Shown here: positions 15,561-25,688 of the stretch, piece after piece
Position numbering within the stretch: position 1 is the stretch's first letter
Layout of the letters: the number at the start of each line of letters is the position of its first letter
Origin: Turicimonas muris
GTDB taxonomy: Bacteria; Pseudomonadota; Gammaproteobacteria; Burkholderiales; Burkholderiaceae_F
Assembly (NCBI RefSeq): GCF_002221595.1
Contig: NZ_NHMP01000004.1
Coordinates: forward strand, 270,905 to 334,904
DNA: 64,000 nt
Reading direction: 5' to 3'
Made by a program: the position numbers and the translations under genes
Notes under the pieces: model-generated
The model's database searches: none
What the model was told of the DNA's origin: nothing
The model's input: only the letters and a program-made list of their open reading frames with translations

Positions 15561-17221
15561 TAGTCTTTGAGAGGCTTGAATCTAAGGCGATGCGGTGTGG
15601 CACCCTCACCAAGACGGCGCTTCTTATCTGCTTCATACTCGGTGTAGTTGCCTGCAAAGAATTCGACCTTGGAATCACCTTCAAAAGAGAGGATGTGCGT
15701 GGCGATTCTGTCCAAGAACCAACGATCATGGGAAATAACCATGGCGCAGCCCGCAAACTCCAACAGAGCTTCTTCCAAAGCACGGAGAGTTTCAACGTCC
15801 AAGTCATTGGAAGGTTCGTCAAGAAGAAGAACATTGCCGCCGTTCAAGAGGGTCTTGGCCATATGAAGACGTCCGCGTTCACCACCGGACAAATTACCAA
15901 CGATCTTCTGCTGATCTCCGCCCTTGAAGTTGAATCTGCCGATATACGCACGGCTCGGCATTTCGAACTTACCTACCTTGAGAATATCCAGACCGTTAGA
16001 GACTGCTTCCCAAACAGTCTTATCGTTCGGGAGAGACTCTCTTGTCTGAGTGACGGAGCTAATCTTAACTGTAGAACCAATATCAATCTCACCCGAATCA
16101 GGCTTCTGGTCTCCGGTAATCAACTTGAATAATGTGGACTTACCTGCACCGTTCGGGCCGATAACACCGACAATTGCTCCGGGCGGAATCGTAAAGCTCA
16201 GATTATCGAACAAAAGCTTATCGCCGAATGCCTTGGAAACATTCTTGAACTCAATGACCTTATCGCCGAGACGGTCTGCGACAGGAATAAAGATTTCGTT
16301 GGTTTCGTTACGTTTCTGGTATTCGTAAGAACTCATCTCTTCGAAGCGCTGCAAACGTGCCTTGCTCTTGGCTTGTCTGCCTTTAGCATTCTGACGGACC
16401 CATTCAAGTTCGTGCTTCATGGCTTTGATTCGAGCGTCTTCTTTCTTCTGTTCCATTAAGAGACGCTGTTCTTTTTGATCCAACCAGGAAGAATAGTTTC
16501 CTTTCCAAGGAATACCATGACCGCGGTCCAGTTCCAGAATCCATTCAGCCGCATTGTCCAAGAAGTATCTGTCGTGAGTTACGGCAACAACTGTTCCCGG
16601 GAATCTCTGGAGGAATTGTTCAAGCCAGTCAACGCTTTCCGCATCCAAGTGGTTAGTCGGCTCGTCAAGAAGGAGCATATCCGGTCTGGAAAGCAGCAGA
16701 CGGCAAATTGCCACACGGCGTTTTTCACCGCCGGAAAGATTGCCGATACGTGCATCCCATGGAGGCAGACGTAATGCGTCAGCAGCAATTTCCATTTGAG
16801 TCTCGGCATTGGTACCGCTGGTTGCAATAATGGCTTCCAATCTAGCTTGCTCAGCTGCCAATGCATCAAAATCAGCTTCCGGATCCGCATAGGCTTCGTA
16901 GATTTTGTTCAGCTTATCCTGGGCGGAAAAAACTTCACCCAGACCTTCAGCGACGGTTTCTTTAACTGTTTTTTCAGGATCAAGAACTGGCTCCTGCGGT
17001 AAATAACCGATGTTTAAGCCCGGCATTGGAATGGCTTCGCCTTCAATCTCTTTATCTATGCCTGCCATAATTTTCAGGAGAGTAGATTTACCTGCGCCAT
17101 TCAAACCCAAAACACCAATTTTTGCACCAGGGAAGAAAGACAAAGAAATGTCTTTCAGAATTTGTCTTTTTGGTGGAACGATTTTTCCAACTCGGTTCAT
17201 CGTATAAACGAATTGAGCCAT
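15560..17221 (-). CDS. ettA: Energy-dependent translational throttle ABC-F protein EttA
   Basis: Cytosolic ABC-F ATPase that binds the ribosomal E site and gates translation by energy state. The 553-aa protein has two ABC domains without membrane segments: Walker A GLNGAGKST near residues 39-47 and GPNGAGKST in the second half, two LSGGE signatures, and Walker B LLLDEPTNHLD and LLLDEPSNDLD. The interdomain linker (about 240-300) is charged and helical, as in the P-site tRNA interaction motif. Length and the MAQFVYTMNRV start match EttA. A terminator upstream separates it from the kinase gene. It leads the ettA-mnmC-hyp-uppP run. Confidence 0.95.
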   Translation of the reverse strand: MAQFVYTMNRVGKIVPPKRQILKDISLSFFPGAKIGVLGLNGAGKSTLLKIMAGIDKEIEGEAIPMPGLNIGYLPQEPVLDPEKTVKETVAEGLGEVFSAQDKLNKIYEAYADPEADFDALAAEQARLEAIIATSGTNAETQMEIAADALRLPPWDARIGNLSGGEKRRVAICRLLLSRPDMLLLDEPTNHLDAESVDWLEQFLQRFPGTVVAVTHDRYFLDNAAEWILELDRGHGIPWKGNYSSWLDQKEQRLLMEQKKEDARIKAMKHELEWVRQNAKGRQAKSKARLQRFEEMSSYEYQKRNETNEIFIPVADRLGDKVIEFKNVSKAFGDKLLFDNLSFTIPPGAIVGVIGPNGAGKSTLFKLITGDQKPDSGEIDIGSTVKISSVTQTRESLPNDKTVWEAVSNGLDILKVGKFEMPSRAYIGRFNFKGGDQQKIVGNLSGGERGRLHMAKTLLNGGNVLLLDEPSNDLDVETLRALEEALLEFAGCAMVISHDRWFLDRIATHILSFEGDSKVEFFAGNYTEYEADKKRRLGEGATPHRLRFKPLKD

Positions 17222-17233
17222 ACCATATCCTTT

Positions 17234-17261
17234 AAAAAAATGCCCGCAATTTATATGCGGG
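17234..17261 (-). terminator. Terminator closing the murA-his-tat-kinase unit
   Basis: On the minus strand CCCGCA and TGCGGG pair around a seven-base loop, followed by CA and seven T (17240-17234). It lies between the kinase gene and ettA, so ettA needs its own promoter in this short gap or leakage through the hairpin. Confidence 0.8.
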
Positions 17262-17301
17262 AGTAATGTAATTGAATTTTATTTGTTCAACGTTCGAATT
17301 G

Positions 17302-17949
17302 TTATTTCTTCTTTGGATGGAATAACCAAATTTTACGTATTTTTTCAAAGCGTTCCGCGGCTTTTTTCCTCTTCTCACCCATTTCATTGGGACGGAAGGC
17401 AATCCACTTTTTATATACGCCTCGCAGATCCATCGCCTTTAAGAAACCAACTAACCTAGAAGGCAGGCCCTTTGTTTTCATCGCTGTCTGGAAATCAATC
17501 AATGCCGGCCGATTATCCGGTTTAACAATCCAATTTCCCATTGCTCCGGTATCAAGATGAACCAATCCTTTCTTGTGGATGTCTCGAAGAATTCTCTCAC
17601 ACTCAGTTAAGAACTCCGGTGTAATTTTGTCCGCAGGATAGTCCCTCAAAGAGGCTCCCTCAACATATTCAAATGCCAGACAGCAAGAGTCAACAAAGAA
17701 GGGATTCTGAGGGACGCCCTCTATGCCGTTAAGCATTGAAATCGCGTTAAGTTCGCGATTGAGAAGAATCTTGGCATAAGAATTTCTGACGAACCAATTG
17801 CAATCAGAATAGTCCTTTACGGTCCATTTCTTGTTGCCAAAGGTGAGAATTCCGACTTCCGGATGCCAATGTGACGATGTTCTGAGACGAACATAGTCAC
17901 ACTGGTGAGTCAGAAGATAAATTCGATCAAAAGGCTTTCGAAGTTCCAA
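17302..17949 (-). CDS. Lipopolysaccharide-kinase-like (Kdo/WaaP-type) protein kinase fold protein
   Basis: A 215-aa protein with kinase-fold residues: HLDTGAMGNWIV (catalytic-loop-like HxD) near 132-143 and LIDFQ (metal-binding DFG-like) near 151-155. This pattern is seen in the WaaP/KdkA and RIO-like families that phosphorylate sugars of lipid A core. The start is TTG, supported by GAGGAAG upstream inside the tatC end. It lies 2 bp after tatC and just before a terminator, so it is the last gene of the murA-his-tat unit. The substrate is unknown; phosphorylation of LPS core is the family-based guess. Confidence in the fold is moderate. Confidence 0.65.
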   Translation of the reverse strand: MELRKPFDRIYLLTHQCDYVRLRTSSHWHPEVGILTFGNKKWTVKDYSDCNWFVRNSYAKILLNRELNAISMLNGIEGVPQNPFFVDSCCLAFEYVEGASLRDYPADKITPEFLTECERILRDIHKKGLVHLDTGAMGNWIVKPDNRPALIDFQTAMKTKGLPSRLVGFLKAMDLRGVYKKWIAFRPNEMGEKRKKAAERFEKIRKIWLFHPKKK

Positions 17950-17951
17950 AG

Positions 17952-18728
17952 TTATTCTTCCTCATCTTCATCCAAATTTTTAGCCGTTCCGAAAATGGAG
18001 CAAAGCCAAATTCCAACTTGGTAGAGAATTACCAAAGGCAAAGCCAGGAGAAGTTGAGAGAGAACGTCAGGGGGAGTAAAGATCGCAGCAATCACGAAGG
18101 CGCCTACGACCATGTAAGGGCGTGCTTTTTTTAGTTTTTCTACGGTTGTAATGCCGAGTCTGTTGAGAACTACCACAACGATAGGAACTTCGAACGTCAC
18201 ACCGAACGCAATAAAGAGGGCCAAGACGAAGCCGAAATAGGAGTCGATATCCGGTGCAAAGTTAACGGAATCCGGTGAGAACCCTGCAATGAATTGGAAT
18301 ACCATCCTAAATACGATGAAATAGCAATAAGCCATTCCAAGGAAAAACATAACCAAAGACGAGATGATGATTGGTAATGCGAGTCTCTTCTCTTTTCTAT
18401 ATAAACCGGGGGCAATAAATCCCCACATCTGCCAAAGTACGTATGGCAGAGCAATAATAAAGGCCACGAAAAGCGTTACCTTCAAAGGCACCATAAACGG
18501 TGCGATAACGCCTGTTGCCAGCAGCTTTGCACCTTGAGGCAGAGCGACCATCAGCGGTTGGCTGAGGTAGTCGAAAATCTGCTTCATAAACGGGGAAAGG
18601 CAGGCGAATACCAACAAAATCGCCACAGCCATGCGAACGATTCTGGAGCGAAGCTCAACTAGGTGAGCGACAAGGGTCTGTTCCTTGTCATCTTCCGGCC
18701 CTTCTAACTCTAAGTCTTTATCGCTCAT
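17952..18728 (-). CDS. tatC: Sec-independent protein translocase TatC
   Basis: Polytopic receptor of the twin-arginine translocase; it binds the RR signal of folded substrates. The 258-aa protein has six membrane segments, a conserved N-terminal HLVELRSRI, and the FAVVPYVL-like loop regions of the family (IALPYVLWQMWGFIAPGLY near 112-130). The ATG at 18728 is chosen because it lies 4 bp after the tatB stop. A longer in-frame form starting 18 codons earlier would overlap tatB and carries an atypical hydrophilic extension. The flavoprotein at 2200 is a likely substrate. Confidence 0.95.
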   Translation of the reverse strand: MSDKDLELEGPEDDKEQTLVAHLVELRSRIVRMAVAILLVFACLSPFMKQIFDYLSQPLMVALPQGAKLLATGVIAPFMVPLKVTLFVAFIIALPYVLWQMWGFIAPGLYRKEKRLALPIIISSLVMFFLGMAYCYFIVFRMVFQFIAGFSPDSVNFAPDIDSYFGFVLALFIAFGVTFEVPIVVVVLNRLGITTVEKLKKARPYMVVGAFVIAAIFTPPDVLSQLLLALPLVILYQVGIWLCSIFGTAKNLDEDEEE

Positions 18729-18732
18729 GAGA

Positions 18733-19539
18733 TTATGAATATCTACTTCTAGTCTTGTGAATTCTATTGAGTTTGGCTGCAACAGCCAATTTGTTTACGT
18801 GACCCCGTCTAACAGAACGGATCTGTTTCTTAGATCCCGAAGTACTGGACTGAATCATCGCCTTCAGCTCTTCAACTTCTTTACTCAATACAGCAATTTT
18901 TTCCGATTCCGTAATCGAATTAAAGTCCACTCCGCTGGAAGTGCCGATTAAGGAATTTTCTTCGGTTAATGCCGGAGGAACAGGAACCGGAATAGAAGTC
19001 TGACCGGATTCCGCGTCGTTCCAAGCAAATGCTCCCTCTAAATTAGAGGTATCGACTTTATCCGGAGTGATTTCCCAAACTGTTTCCTTCCCAGCTGCCG
19101 GAGTTTCTACCATATTTTCGATAGAAGCCTCGGATTGGGCTACAGCCTTAGGGGCCGTATCAGAAAGCCATTGATTCTTGGCTTCGTTTTTTACTTCGTT
19201 GATTTGAGCCGCAGTATCCTTGGCTTGGTCTTCCATACTTTTGCCAATGGAATTTACTGCGGAATTCAGATCGGATACCTCTTTCTCAATCTGATTTTGT
19301 GTGTTGCGCAAGTTATCCTGAAGATCGCTAGCCATTTTCTTAGCGTCTTCTTGAATCTTCTTCAGTTCGGATAACTGAATTTCTTTGTCAATATCAGTCT
19401 TGACCTGAGTAACAAAACGCTGCGCTTTCCCTATCAGAGAACCCGCAGTCTTAGCAACCTGAGGGAGTTTGTCAGGCCCTAGCACCACAAGAGCTACCGC
19501 AGCGATAAGGCCGATCTCTCCCATGCTGAAATCTAGCAT
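18733..19539 (-). CDS. tatB: Sec-independent protein translocase TatB
   Basis: Single-span membrane partner of TatC in the twin-arginine substrate receptor. The 268-aa protein begins MLDFSMGEIGLIAAVALVVL, with the Glu and hinge region of TatB, then an amphipathic helix and a long coiled region rich in Lys, Glu and Asn to about residue 130. The rest is a low-complexity, Pro/Ser-rich tail, making it much longer than the E. coli protein (171 aa). Long TatB tails occur in betaproteobacteria. It lies between tatA and tatC. Confidence 0.93.
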   Translation of the reverse strand: MLDFSMGEIGLIAAVALVVLGPDKLPQVAKTAGSLIGKAQRFVTQVKTDIDKEIQLSELKKIQEDAKKMASDLQDNLRNTQNQIEKEVSDLNSAVNSIGKSMEDQAKDTAAQINEVKNEAKNQWLSDTAPKAVAQSEASIENMVETPAAGKETVWEITPDKVDTSNLEGAFAWNDAESGQTSIPVPVPPALTEENSLIGTSSGVDFNSITESEKIAVLSKEVEELKAMIQSSTSGSKKQIRSVRRGHVNKLAVAAKLNRIHKTRSRYS

Positions 19540-19556
19540 AGGACAATACTTCTAAA

Positions 19557-19793
19557 TTAAGCTTCTTTCTTTTCAGTTGCTTTAACGTCAACAACGTCTT
19601 CAGCTTTCTTTTCAGCAACCTGAGCCGGCTTTGTTTCAGCTTTAGCTTCGGCCTCAGCTTCTTTCATGCCTTCTTTGAAGCCTTTAACGGCGCCGCCGAG
19701 ATCTTTACCCATGTTCTTGAGTTTACTGGTACCGAAAATCAAGACAACAATAACAAGTACGACAAGCCAATGCCAAATAGAAAATGAACCCAT
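19557..19793 (-). CDS. tatA: Sec-independent protein translocase TatA
   Basis: Pore-forming subunit of the Tat system, 78 aa. It has one N-terminal membrane helix ([17 protein letters not shown]), the conserved FG before the amphipathic helix, and a Lys/Glu/Ala-rich tail. The order tatA-tatB-tatC with gaps of about 17 and 4 bp is a standard operon. Confidence 0.95.
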   Translation of the reverse strand: MGSFSIWHWLVVLVIVVLIFGTSKLKNMGKDLGGAVKGFKEGMKEAEAEAKAETKPAQVAEKKAEDVVDVKATEKKEA

Positions 19794-19802
19794 TATTTAC
19801 TC

Positions 19803-20147
19803 CTAGAGTTTAGTCCAAGGACGGGGACCGCCTAAGACATGAATATGAATATGATTAACTTCTTGGCCGCCGTCGTGACCGGTGTTGATGACCACACGGA
19901 AACCATTATTTGCACCTGCCTCTTTGGCAAGGACAGGAGCTAAAGCCAGCATTTTACCTAAAAGCGGCTCTTCGTTCTTTCCCATTACAGCCAGGGAATC
20001 GTAGTGCTGTTTTGGAATAATCAACAAATGGACTGGGGCTGCAGGATTGATATCTTTGAAAGCAATTACTTCTTCGTCCTCATAGACTTTCTTAGAAGGA
20101 ATGTCTCCTTTTGCAATCTTACAGAACAGGCAATCGTCCTTTTGCAT
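19803..20147 (-). CDS. HIT family purine nucleoside phosphoramidase-like hydrolase
   Basis: Small cytosolic histidine-triad hydrolase of the HinT type, 114 aa. It begins DDCLFCKIAKGDIPS and ends with the histidine triad HIHIHVLGG near residues 98-106. The ATG at 20147 is preferred to an upstream TTG because GGAGAAG lies just before it. The gene sits between hisE and tatA, a placement common in betaproteobacteria. The in vivo substrate of HinT-like proteins is uncertain (adenosine phosphoramidates and acyl-AMP are hydrolysed in vitro). Confidence 0.93.
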   Translation of the reverse strand: MQKDDCLFCKIAKGDIPSKKVYEDEEVIAFKDINPAAPVHLLIIPKQHYDSLAVMGKNEEPLLGKMLALAPVLAKEAGANNGFRVVINTGHDGGQEVNHIHIHVLGGPRPWTKL

Positions 20148-20247
20148 AATCTTCTCCAATTTAACATTTAATATTTTTCAATAAATGCTCTCCGTACTCA
20201 ATATGAATTACCCTAAGATTTACATTTATTGAAGTTTTTATTTATTT

Positions 20248-20571
20248 CTAATCCTTGCGGGAGGCTTTCTCTACCAAGCCCGAAGTCCCCTCTCTTCTCT
20301 GCAGTTCCATTAGAACTTGCTCGGGCCTCAAACCGGCCTGTGATAATGCCACCATCGAATGAAACCAAAGATCGGCAACTTCGTAGATAAGATGGTCAGG
20401 GTCGTTATCCTTTCCGGCCATGACAACTTCGGTTGCCTCTTCGCCGACTTTCTTTAATACAGCATCGGGCCCTTTTGAAAACAGTTTTGCTACATAAGAA
20501 GTGTGAGGATCCGCGTCTTTTCTGCTGTCGATAACATCGGCGATCTCACTGATTATAGGAATTCTTTCCAT
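20248..20571 (-). CDS. hisE: Phosphoribosyl-ATP diphosphatase HisE
   Basis: Second step of histidine synthesis: hydrolyses PR-ATP to PR-AMP and pyrophosphate. The 107-aa all-alpha protein of the MazG-like fold has the conserved block [14 protein letters not shown] near residues 36-49 and [12 protein letters not shown] near 55-66, with the metal-binding acidic residues. It is separate from hisI, as usual in betaproteobacteria, and starts 9 bp after the hisI stop with GAGGAAG before its ATG. Confidence 0.95.
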   Translation of the reverse strand: MERIPIISEIADVIDSRKDADPHTSYVAKLFSKGPDAVLKKVGEEATEVVMAGKDNDPDHLIYEVADLWFHSMVALSQAGLRPEQVLMELQRREGTSGLVEKASRKD

Positions 20572-20580
20572 TTCTTCCTC

Positions 20581-20967
20581 TTATTTATGGTTTGCGTACA
20601 TTACGTCCGGAGACTTAAGTACATCTGAATTCTCTTCCCAAGCATTGCCTTTCAAGGTCTTATAGAAACAGCTTCTATGCCCGGTATGACATGCAATACC
20701 GCCGATTTGCTCAACCTTATAAATAACGGCATCGCAATCGCAATCGAGGAGAATTTCGGAGACTTTTTGAATATTGCCACTCTCTTCTCCCTTTCTCCAC
20801 AATTTTGAACGGGAACGGGAAAAGTATGTTCCACGGCCGGTTTTAACCGTTTCTTCGAGTGCTTCCTTATTGGCCCAAGCCAACATCAAAATCGTGCCGT
20901 CCTTGGCGTCTTGCGCTATCACCGGAACGAGCCCTTTAGCATCAAAGTGAATTTCGTCAATAAACAT
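20581..20967 (-). CDS. hisI: Phosphoribosyl-AMP cyclohydrolase HisI
   Basis: Third step of histidine synthesis: opens the adenine ring of PR-AMP. The 128-aa protein has the zinc and magnesium residues of the family in LDCDCDAV near 74-81 and ACHTGHRSCF near 92-101, plus the SRSRSKLWRKGEESG block near 50-64. It lies 1 bp after hisF, so translation is coupled. Confidence 0.96.
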   Translation of the reverse strand: MFIDEIHFDAKGLVPVIAQDAKDGTILMLAWANKEALEETVKTGRGTYFSRSRSKLWRKGEESGNIQKVSEILLDCDCDAVIYKVEQIGGIACHTGHRSCFYKTLKGNAWEENSDVLKSPDVMYANHK

Positions 20968-20968
20968 C

Positions 20969-21730
20969 TTAGTCCAACCTCACTGGAATACCGTGATCCC
21001 GCATGTATTGCTTAGCTTGCCCGATGGTATATTCCCCGAAGTGGAAGATAGAAGCAGCGAGCACAGCGTCAGCCTGCCCGATCTTGATGCCGTCGACCAA
21101 GTGCTGAAGATTGCCAACGCCCCCGGAAGCAATTATCGGAATATCCACTGCGCTGCTGACAGTTGCCGTCAGTTCAAGGTCAAATCCTTTTTTAGTCCCG
21201 TCGCCGTCCATACTGGTAAGCAAAATCTCGCCGGCACCAAGAGACTGAACTTTCTTAGCCCATTCCACGGCATCAATGCCGGTATTGACACGTCCGCCGT
21301 GAGTATAGACTTCCCATTTATTGTCGCCTGCTCTCTTGGCGTCGATAGCAACAACGATGCACTGAGAACCGTAGATAGCCGCAGAATTGCCGATAAGATC
21401 CGGATTCTTGACGCCGGCAGAGTTGATAGAAACCTTATCGGCTCCGGAATTTAAGAGACGGCGAATATCTCCGACTTCTCTAACGCCGCCGCCAACCGTA
21501 AGAGGAATAAATACCTGTGCGGCCACATCTTCAATTACCTTAAGAATTAAGCCTCTGTTATCAGACGTGGCGGTGATATCCAAGAACGTAATTTCGTCGG
21601 CACCTTGTTCATCGTAACGACGAGCAACTTCAACCGGATCACCGGCTTCCCGGAGTTCTACGAAGTTAACGCCTTTAACGACTTTACCGTCAGTGACGTC
21701 TAAGCAAGGAATAATTCTTTTGGCGAGCAT
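20969..21730 (-). CDS. hisF: Imidazole glycerol phosphate synthase, cyclase subunit HisF
   Basis: TIM-barrel cyclase that with HisH makes imidazole glycerol phosphate and AICAR. The 253-aa protein starts [20 protein letters not shown] with the catalytic Asp at 11. The second catalytic Asp lies in [13 protein letters not shown] near residue 130, and the phosphate-binding loops are TVGGGV and IASGGV. The start overlaps the hisA stop by one base. Confidence 0.97.
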   Translation of the reverse strand: MLAKRIIPCLDVTDGKVVKGVNFVELREAGDPVEVARRYDEQGADEITFLDITATSDNRGLILKVIEDVAAQVFIPLTVGGGVREVGDIRRLLNSGADKVSINSAGVKNPDLIGNSAAIYGSQCIVVAIDAKRAGDNKWEVYTHGGRVNTGIDAVEWAKKVQSLGAGEILLTSMDGDGTKKGFDLELTATVSSAVDIPIIASGGVGNLQHLVDGIKIGQADAVLAASIFHFGEYTIGQAKQYMRDHGIPVRLD

Positions 21731-22485
21731 TAGAAACTCCAGTTCTGTTTGTGATTTTTTACTAATTCCAAAGCTTCTTTGAAGTCCAAGGTGTGCTCAT
21801 ACAAAGAACGTCCGAGCACTGCCATGGTGACTCCGTCGTATTCGACATCGAGCAGCTTACGAATATCGTCTAAGTCGCGGATACCTCCGGAAGCAATGAC
21901 CGGAATATCGATGGCTCTAGCTAAATCAGCAGTGGCTTCAACATTGCAGCCGGTAAGCATGCCGTCACGAGAAATGTCAGTATAAAGAATGGCGTCAACA
22001 CCGTAATCTTGGAATTTCTTAGCTAAATCGATTGCGGTACGTCCGGAAGACTTGGTCCAGCCATCAGTCATGACGATACCGTCTTTAGCGTCCAAGCCGA
22101 CAATCACGCTACCGCCGTATTGGCTGCACACATCATGCAGAAAACCGGGAGCTTTAACGGCTGCAGTACCGATCACCACGAAATCAACACCGGCATCCAG
22201 AGTTTTTTCGACTCTCTCAAGAGTTCTCATGCCGCCGCCGACTTCGATTTCAACGTCATCACCGAACTCTTCGGAAATTTTACGAATGATTGGAAGGTTT
22301 ACCGGCTTGCCGGTTCTGGCGCCGTCCAAATCAACAATATGAATTCTTTCTGCTCCCATCTCAACCCATTGTCTGGCCTGTTCTACAGGATCTTCGTTAA
22401 AAACGGAGATATTGGATGTCAAATCACCTTGGCGCAGACGGACACACTTGCCGTCCTTAATGTCAATAGCGGGAATTAAAAGCAT
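21730..22485 (-). CDS. hisA: ProFAR isomerase HisA
   Basis: Isomerises ProFAR to PRFAR, fourth step of histidine synthesis. The 251-aa TIM barrel has the start [20 protein letters not shown] with catalytic Asp at 8, the second Asp in [11 protein letters not shown] near residue 129, and phosphate loops VGGGM and IASGGI. It is separated from hisH by 30 bp, the largest gap within the hisGDBHAFIE genes. Confidence 0.97.
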   Translation of the reverse strand: MLLIPAIDIKDGKCVRLRQGDLTSNISVFNEDPVEQARQWVEMGAERIHIVDLDGARTGKPVNLPIIRKISEEFGDDVEIEVGGGMRTLERVEKTLDAGVDFVVIGTAAVKAPGFLHDVCSQYGGSVIVGLDAKDGIVMTDGWTKSSGRTAIDLAKKFQDYGVDAILYTDISRDGMLTGCNVEATADLARAIDIPVIASGGIRDLDDIRKLLDVEYDGVTMAVLGRSLYEHTLDFKEALELVKNHKQNWSF

Positions 22486-22515
22486 GGTAGTACTTCTTTT
22501 TATAAAAACTTAAGA

Positions 22516-23151
22516 TTAAGGTTTCCAAGTTAGGAAATTGCTGTAGAGCTTCAAGCCCATATCAGCACTTTTTTCAGGATGGAATTGGGTTGCAAAAATA
22601 TAGTCTTTTGCGACTGCCACAGTAACTTTCCTGCCGTAGTCAGTTGTTCCTGCAATTAAATTCAAATCGGCAGGTACAACGTAGTAACTATGGACAAAAT
22701 AGAACCAAGAATTGTCCGGAATCCCTTCCCACATATAATGGTCCATCGTTTTACGCACCCTGTTCCAACCCATTTGCGGAACTTTCAAACGAGAACCGTC
22801 CTCACCATACTGGTTGGCCGGAAAGCGGACAACTCGTCCCGGAAAGACACCAAGGGCAGAAACATCGCCTTCTTCGCTAAAGTCGAACAGCATTTGTTCT
22901 CCAACGCAAACCGCAAAAAAAGGTTTCCTCTTAAGAGAGCCTCTTACCGCCTCTTCCAGTCCGGCCTTGCGAAGATTCCCCATGCAGTCGGGCATTGCGC
23001 CTTGGCCCGGGAAAATGACTCTGTCGGCTTCTTTTACTTTGTTCGGATCTTCAGTTACCCAAACATCCGAATTCAAAGGAGCAACTTTCTTTATTGCCTG
23101 ATAGACGGAACGCAGATTTCCTGAACCGTAGTCAACTACTGCAATTTTCAT
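22516..23151 (-). CDS. hisH: Imidazole glycerol phosphate synthase, glutaminase subunit HisH
   Basis: Class I glutamine amidotransferase that feeds ammonia to HisF. The 211-aa protein has an oxyanion segment PGQGAM near residues 49-54, the nucleophile Cys in FFAVCVGEQ near residue 82, and the His-Glu pair in QFHPEKS near the C-terminus. The nucleophile loop CVGEQ differs slightly from the common CLGMQ but keeps the Cys and Gln. It overlaps hisB by 4 bp. Confidence 0.95.
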   Translation of the reverse strand: MKIAVVDYGSGNLRSVYQAIKKVAPLNSDVWVTEDPNKVKEADRVIFPGQGAMPDCMGNLRKAGLEEAVRGSLKRKPFFAVCVGEQMLFDFSEEGDVSALGVFPGRVVRFPANQYGEDGSRLKVPQMGWNRVRKTMDHYMWEGIPDNSWFYFVHSYYVVPADLNLIAGTTDYGRKVTVAVAKDYIFATQFHPEKSADMGLKLYSNFLTWKP

Positions 23152-23738
23152 AGTGTCCCTTTGGTAGAAGGAATGACATTTTTAGAGCGTTCATCGATGG
23201 CTGCAGCCATGCGGAGCGCTCTTCCGAAAGATTTAAAAACGGATTCACACTGATGGTGAGCGTTGATGCCTTTCAAATTATCGATATGCAAGGTCATCTT
23301 GGCATTCGTGCTCAGTGCTAAGAAGAATTCACGCGGCAGCTGAGAGTCCAAGGCGCCGATCATCGGGGCAGTGAAATCAACATCCCATGAAAGATAAGGA
23401 CGGCCGGAAAAGTCAATAACGGTTCGAGAAAGAGCTTCGTCCAACGGCACATAGCTAAAACCATAGCGCACAATGCCTTTCTTATCGCCAAGAGCTTGAC
23501 CGATAGCCTGCCCCAACGCTATTCCGACATCCTCGACGGAGTGATGGCCGTCGACTTCTAAATCTCCTTCGCACTGCACGGTCAAATCAATCAAACCGTG
23601 ACGAGCGATTTGATCAAGCATATGGTCGAAAAATCCAATTCCCGTCGAGATAGATGCCTTACCGGTTCCGTCCAAATCGACCTTCACGAAGATTTTGGTC
23701 TCTTTGGTTTCTCTGCAAATCTCAGCATGCCTGCTCAT
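23148..23738 (-). CDS. hisB: Imidazoleglycerol-phosphate dehydratase HisB (monofunctional)
   Basis: Dehydrates imidazole glycerol phosphate to imidazole acetol phosphate. The 196-aa protein has the manganese-binding HHSVEDVGI near residues 66-74 and [12 protein letters not shown] near 161-172. The phosphatase domain fused to HisB in E. coli is absent, so histidinol phosphatase must come from another gene. It follows hisD with a one-base overlap, where hisC often lies in related operons. Confidence 0.96.
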   Translation of the reverse strand: MSRHAEICRETKETKIFVKVDLDGTGKASISTGIGFFDHMLDQIARHGLIDLTVQCEGDLEVDGHHSVEDVGIALGQAIGQALGDKKGIVRYGFSYVPLDEALSRTVIDFSGRPYLSWDVDFTAPMIGALDSQLPREFFLALSTNAKMTLHIDNLKGINAHHQCESVFKSFGRALRMAAAIDERSKNVIPSTKGTL

Positions 23739-25054
23739 TATTTATCCTTGCTGTCTAAGTCCTTAACACGGTACATTGCACTGCCGGAGTGAGCGTACAA
23801 GAACTCACCGCGGGCCAGCACATCGGCAATCTTACCGAGCTCATAAGCGCCTTGTTTGGAAACCTTGAGAATGCTGGTACGTTTTTGGAAATCCCAAACG
23901 CCCAAAGGAGAAGAGTAACGGGCTGTTCTAGAAGTCGGCAGTACGTGGTTAGGACCTGCACAGTAGTCGCCCAAGGCTTCGCATGTGTAAGCACCTAAGA
24001 ACATAGCACCGGCGTGATGAATCAAATCAACATATTTTTCCGGATCTTCAACAGACAGTTCCAAGTGTTCCGGAGCAATCTTGTCAGCAATGCGGCAGGC
24101 TTCCTCGACGGATTCAGTAACGATAATTGCGCCGCGGTTCTTCAAGCTGGCTGCAATGATGCCTTTGCGAGGCATATCAGGCAACTGTTTTTCGATAGAA
24201 GTTTTAACTGCTTCTGCAAATTCAGCATCCGGAGTCAACAAAATAGCCTGGGCCAATTCATCATGCTCAGCTTGGCTGAACAAGTCCATTGCAATCCAGT
24301 CAGGATTTGTCTTGCCATCGCAGATAACGAGAATTTCAGACGGGCCGGCAATCATGTCGATCCCTACCGTACCGAACACATATCTCTTAGCGGCAGCAAC
24401 ATAAGCGTTGCCGGGACCGACGATTTTATCAACTGCAGGAATTGTCTTTGTCCCGTAAGCCAAAGCAGCTACTGCCTGGGCTCCGCCGATAGTAAAGCAA
24501 GTAGATACGCCGGCTAAGCAAGCGGCGGCGAGCACGAGTTGATTAGGAGTGCCGCCCGGAGTCGGAACAACCATAACGATATTTTTAACACCGGCAACGT
24601 GGGCAGGCATCGCGTTCATCAGGACGGAAGAAGGATAAGCAGCCTTCCCTCCGGGAACATAAAGACCGACTGAATCCAAGGCTGTGTAGCGAATACCGAG
24701 CTTTGTACCATCTTTTTCAGTGATAGACCAGCTTTGTCCGAGTTCATGTTCGTGGAAAGAACGGATTCTTTCAGCGGCTACTGTTAAAGCATGCTTTTGA
24801 TCTTCCGGCAAAGTCTCAAGAGCGTTTTTCAACTGCTCCTGAGTGATGCGGAATTCTTCCATGCACTTAGCGTTCATGCGGTCGAAACGGTTGGTGTATT
24901 CCAAAACAGCTTCATCGCCACGTTTATGAACGTCTTCGACGATTGCTTCAGCTCGTTTTGTAATTTCCGGATCAACGGAACTGTCAACAGCTACTAATGC
25001 AGAGAAATTCTTTTCGAAGTCTTTATCCTTCGTATTTAAAAATCTAATCGTCAT
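23738..25054 (-). CDS. hisD: Histidinol dehydrogenase HisD
   Basis: Last two steps of histidine synthesis: oxidises histidinol to histidine with NAD and zinc. The 438-aa protein has the family block [16 protein letters not shown] near residues 208-223, [10 protein letters not shown] directly after, and metal-site residues in [10 protein letters not shown] near 254-263. The ATG at 25054 lies inside the end of hisG (11-bp overlap). An in-frame start 9 codons upstream is less likely, since MTIRFLNTK is the usual N-terminus. Confidence 0.96.
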   Translation of the reverse strand: MTIRFLNTKDKDFEKNFSALVAVDSSVDPEITKRAEAIVEDVHKRGDEAVLEYTNRFDRMNAKCMEEFRITQEQLKNALETLPEDQKHALTVAAERIRSFHEHELGQSWSITEKDGTKLGIRYTALDSVGLYVPGGKAAYPSSVLMNAMPAHVAGVKNIVMVVPTPGGTPNQLVLAAACLAGVSTCFTIGGAQAVAALAYGTKTIPAVDKIVGPGNAYVAAAKRYVFGTVGIDMIAGPSEILVICDGKTNPDWIAMDLFSQAEHDELAQAILLTPDAEFAEAVKTSIEKQLPDMPRKGIIAASLKNRGAIIVTESVEEACRIADKIAPEHLELSVEDPEKYVDLIHHAGAMFLGAYTCEALGDYCAGPNHVLPTSRTARYSSPLGVWDFQKRTSILKVSKQGAYELGKIADVLARGEFLYAHSGSAMYRVKDLDSKDK

Positions 25055-25688
25055 ATTTAACAGTCTTTTCAAAAGTATCAATTATCGGAAGAAGTTCACT
25101 GGTTTTGAGCTTCATGGCTGCCTGTCCCACAATCAGGCGTGAAGAGATAGTATCGATCTGCTCGACTTCAACCAGGTTATTTGCCCTCAAAGTGGCACCG
25201 GAACTGACTAAGTCCACGATAGCATCGGACAAACCTGCAATAGGGGCAAGCTCCATGGAACCGTAAAGCTTAATCAGATCCACATGTACGCCAATCTTTG
25301 CAAAATAGTTGCGGGAGTACTTCATGAACTTGGTTGCGATTCTTAGACGTGCTCCTCTTCTGACTTTAGCGTGATAGTCAAAATCACGAGGACATGCCAC
25401 GCACATTCTGCATTTTGCAATGTTCAAATCCAAAGGAACATACAAGCCGGCCCCGCCGTGTTCGTACAGTGAGTCTTTACCCGCTACTCCCATGTCTGCA
25501 GCGCCGTATTGGACATAAGTCGGAACGTCGCTGGCACGCACCACCACAATTCGGATATCCGGATGGTTTGTACCGATGAGCAGTTTTCTTGAAGTCTCAG
25601 GATCCTCTAGCGGAACCACACCGGCAGCTGCCAGGAACGGCAGTGTTTCGGTAAAAATGCGGCCCTTTGAAAGTGCGATAGTAATCAT
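25044..25688 (-). CDS. hisG: ATP phosphoribosyltransferase HisG, short form
   Basis: First, committed step of histidine synthesis from ATP and PRPP. At 214 aa it is the short form that lacks the C-terminal regulatory domain, which in known cases works with a HisZ regulatory subunit; no hisZ is in the window. It has the N-terminal ALSKGRI, the [11 protein letters not shown] substrate loop near residues 62-72, and the PRPP-binding segment [17 protein letters not shown] near 156-172. It overlaps murA by 4 bp (ATGA). Confidence 0.96.
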   Translation of the reverse strand: MITIALSKGRIFTETLPFLAAAGVVPLEDPETSRKLLIGTNHPDIRIVVVRASDVPTYVQYGAADMGVAGKDSLYEHGGAGLYVPLDLNIAKCRMCVACPRDFDYHAKVRRGARLRIATKFMKYSRNYFAKIGVHVDLIKLYGSMELAPIAGLSDAIVDLVSSGATLRANNLVEVEQIDTISSRLIVGQAAMKLKTSELLPIIDTFEKTVKYDD

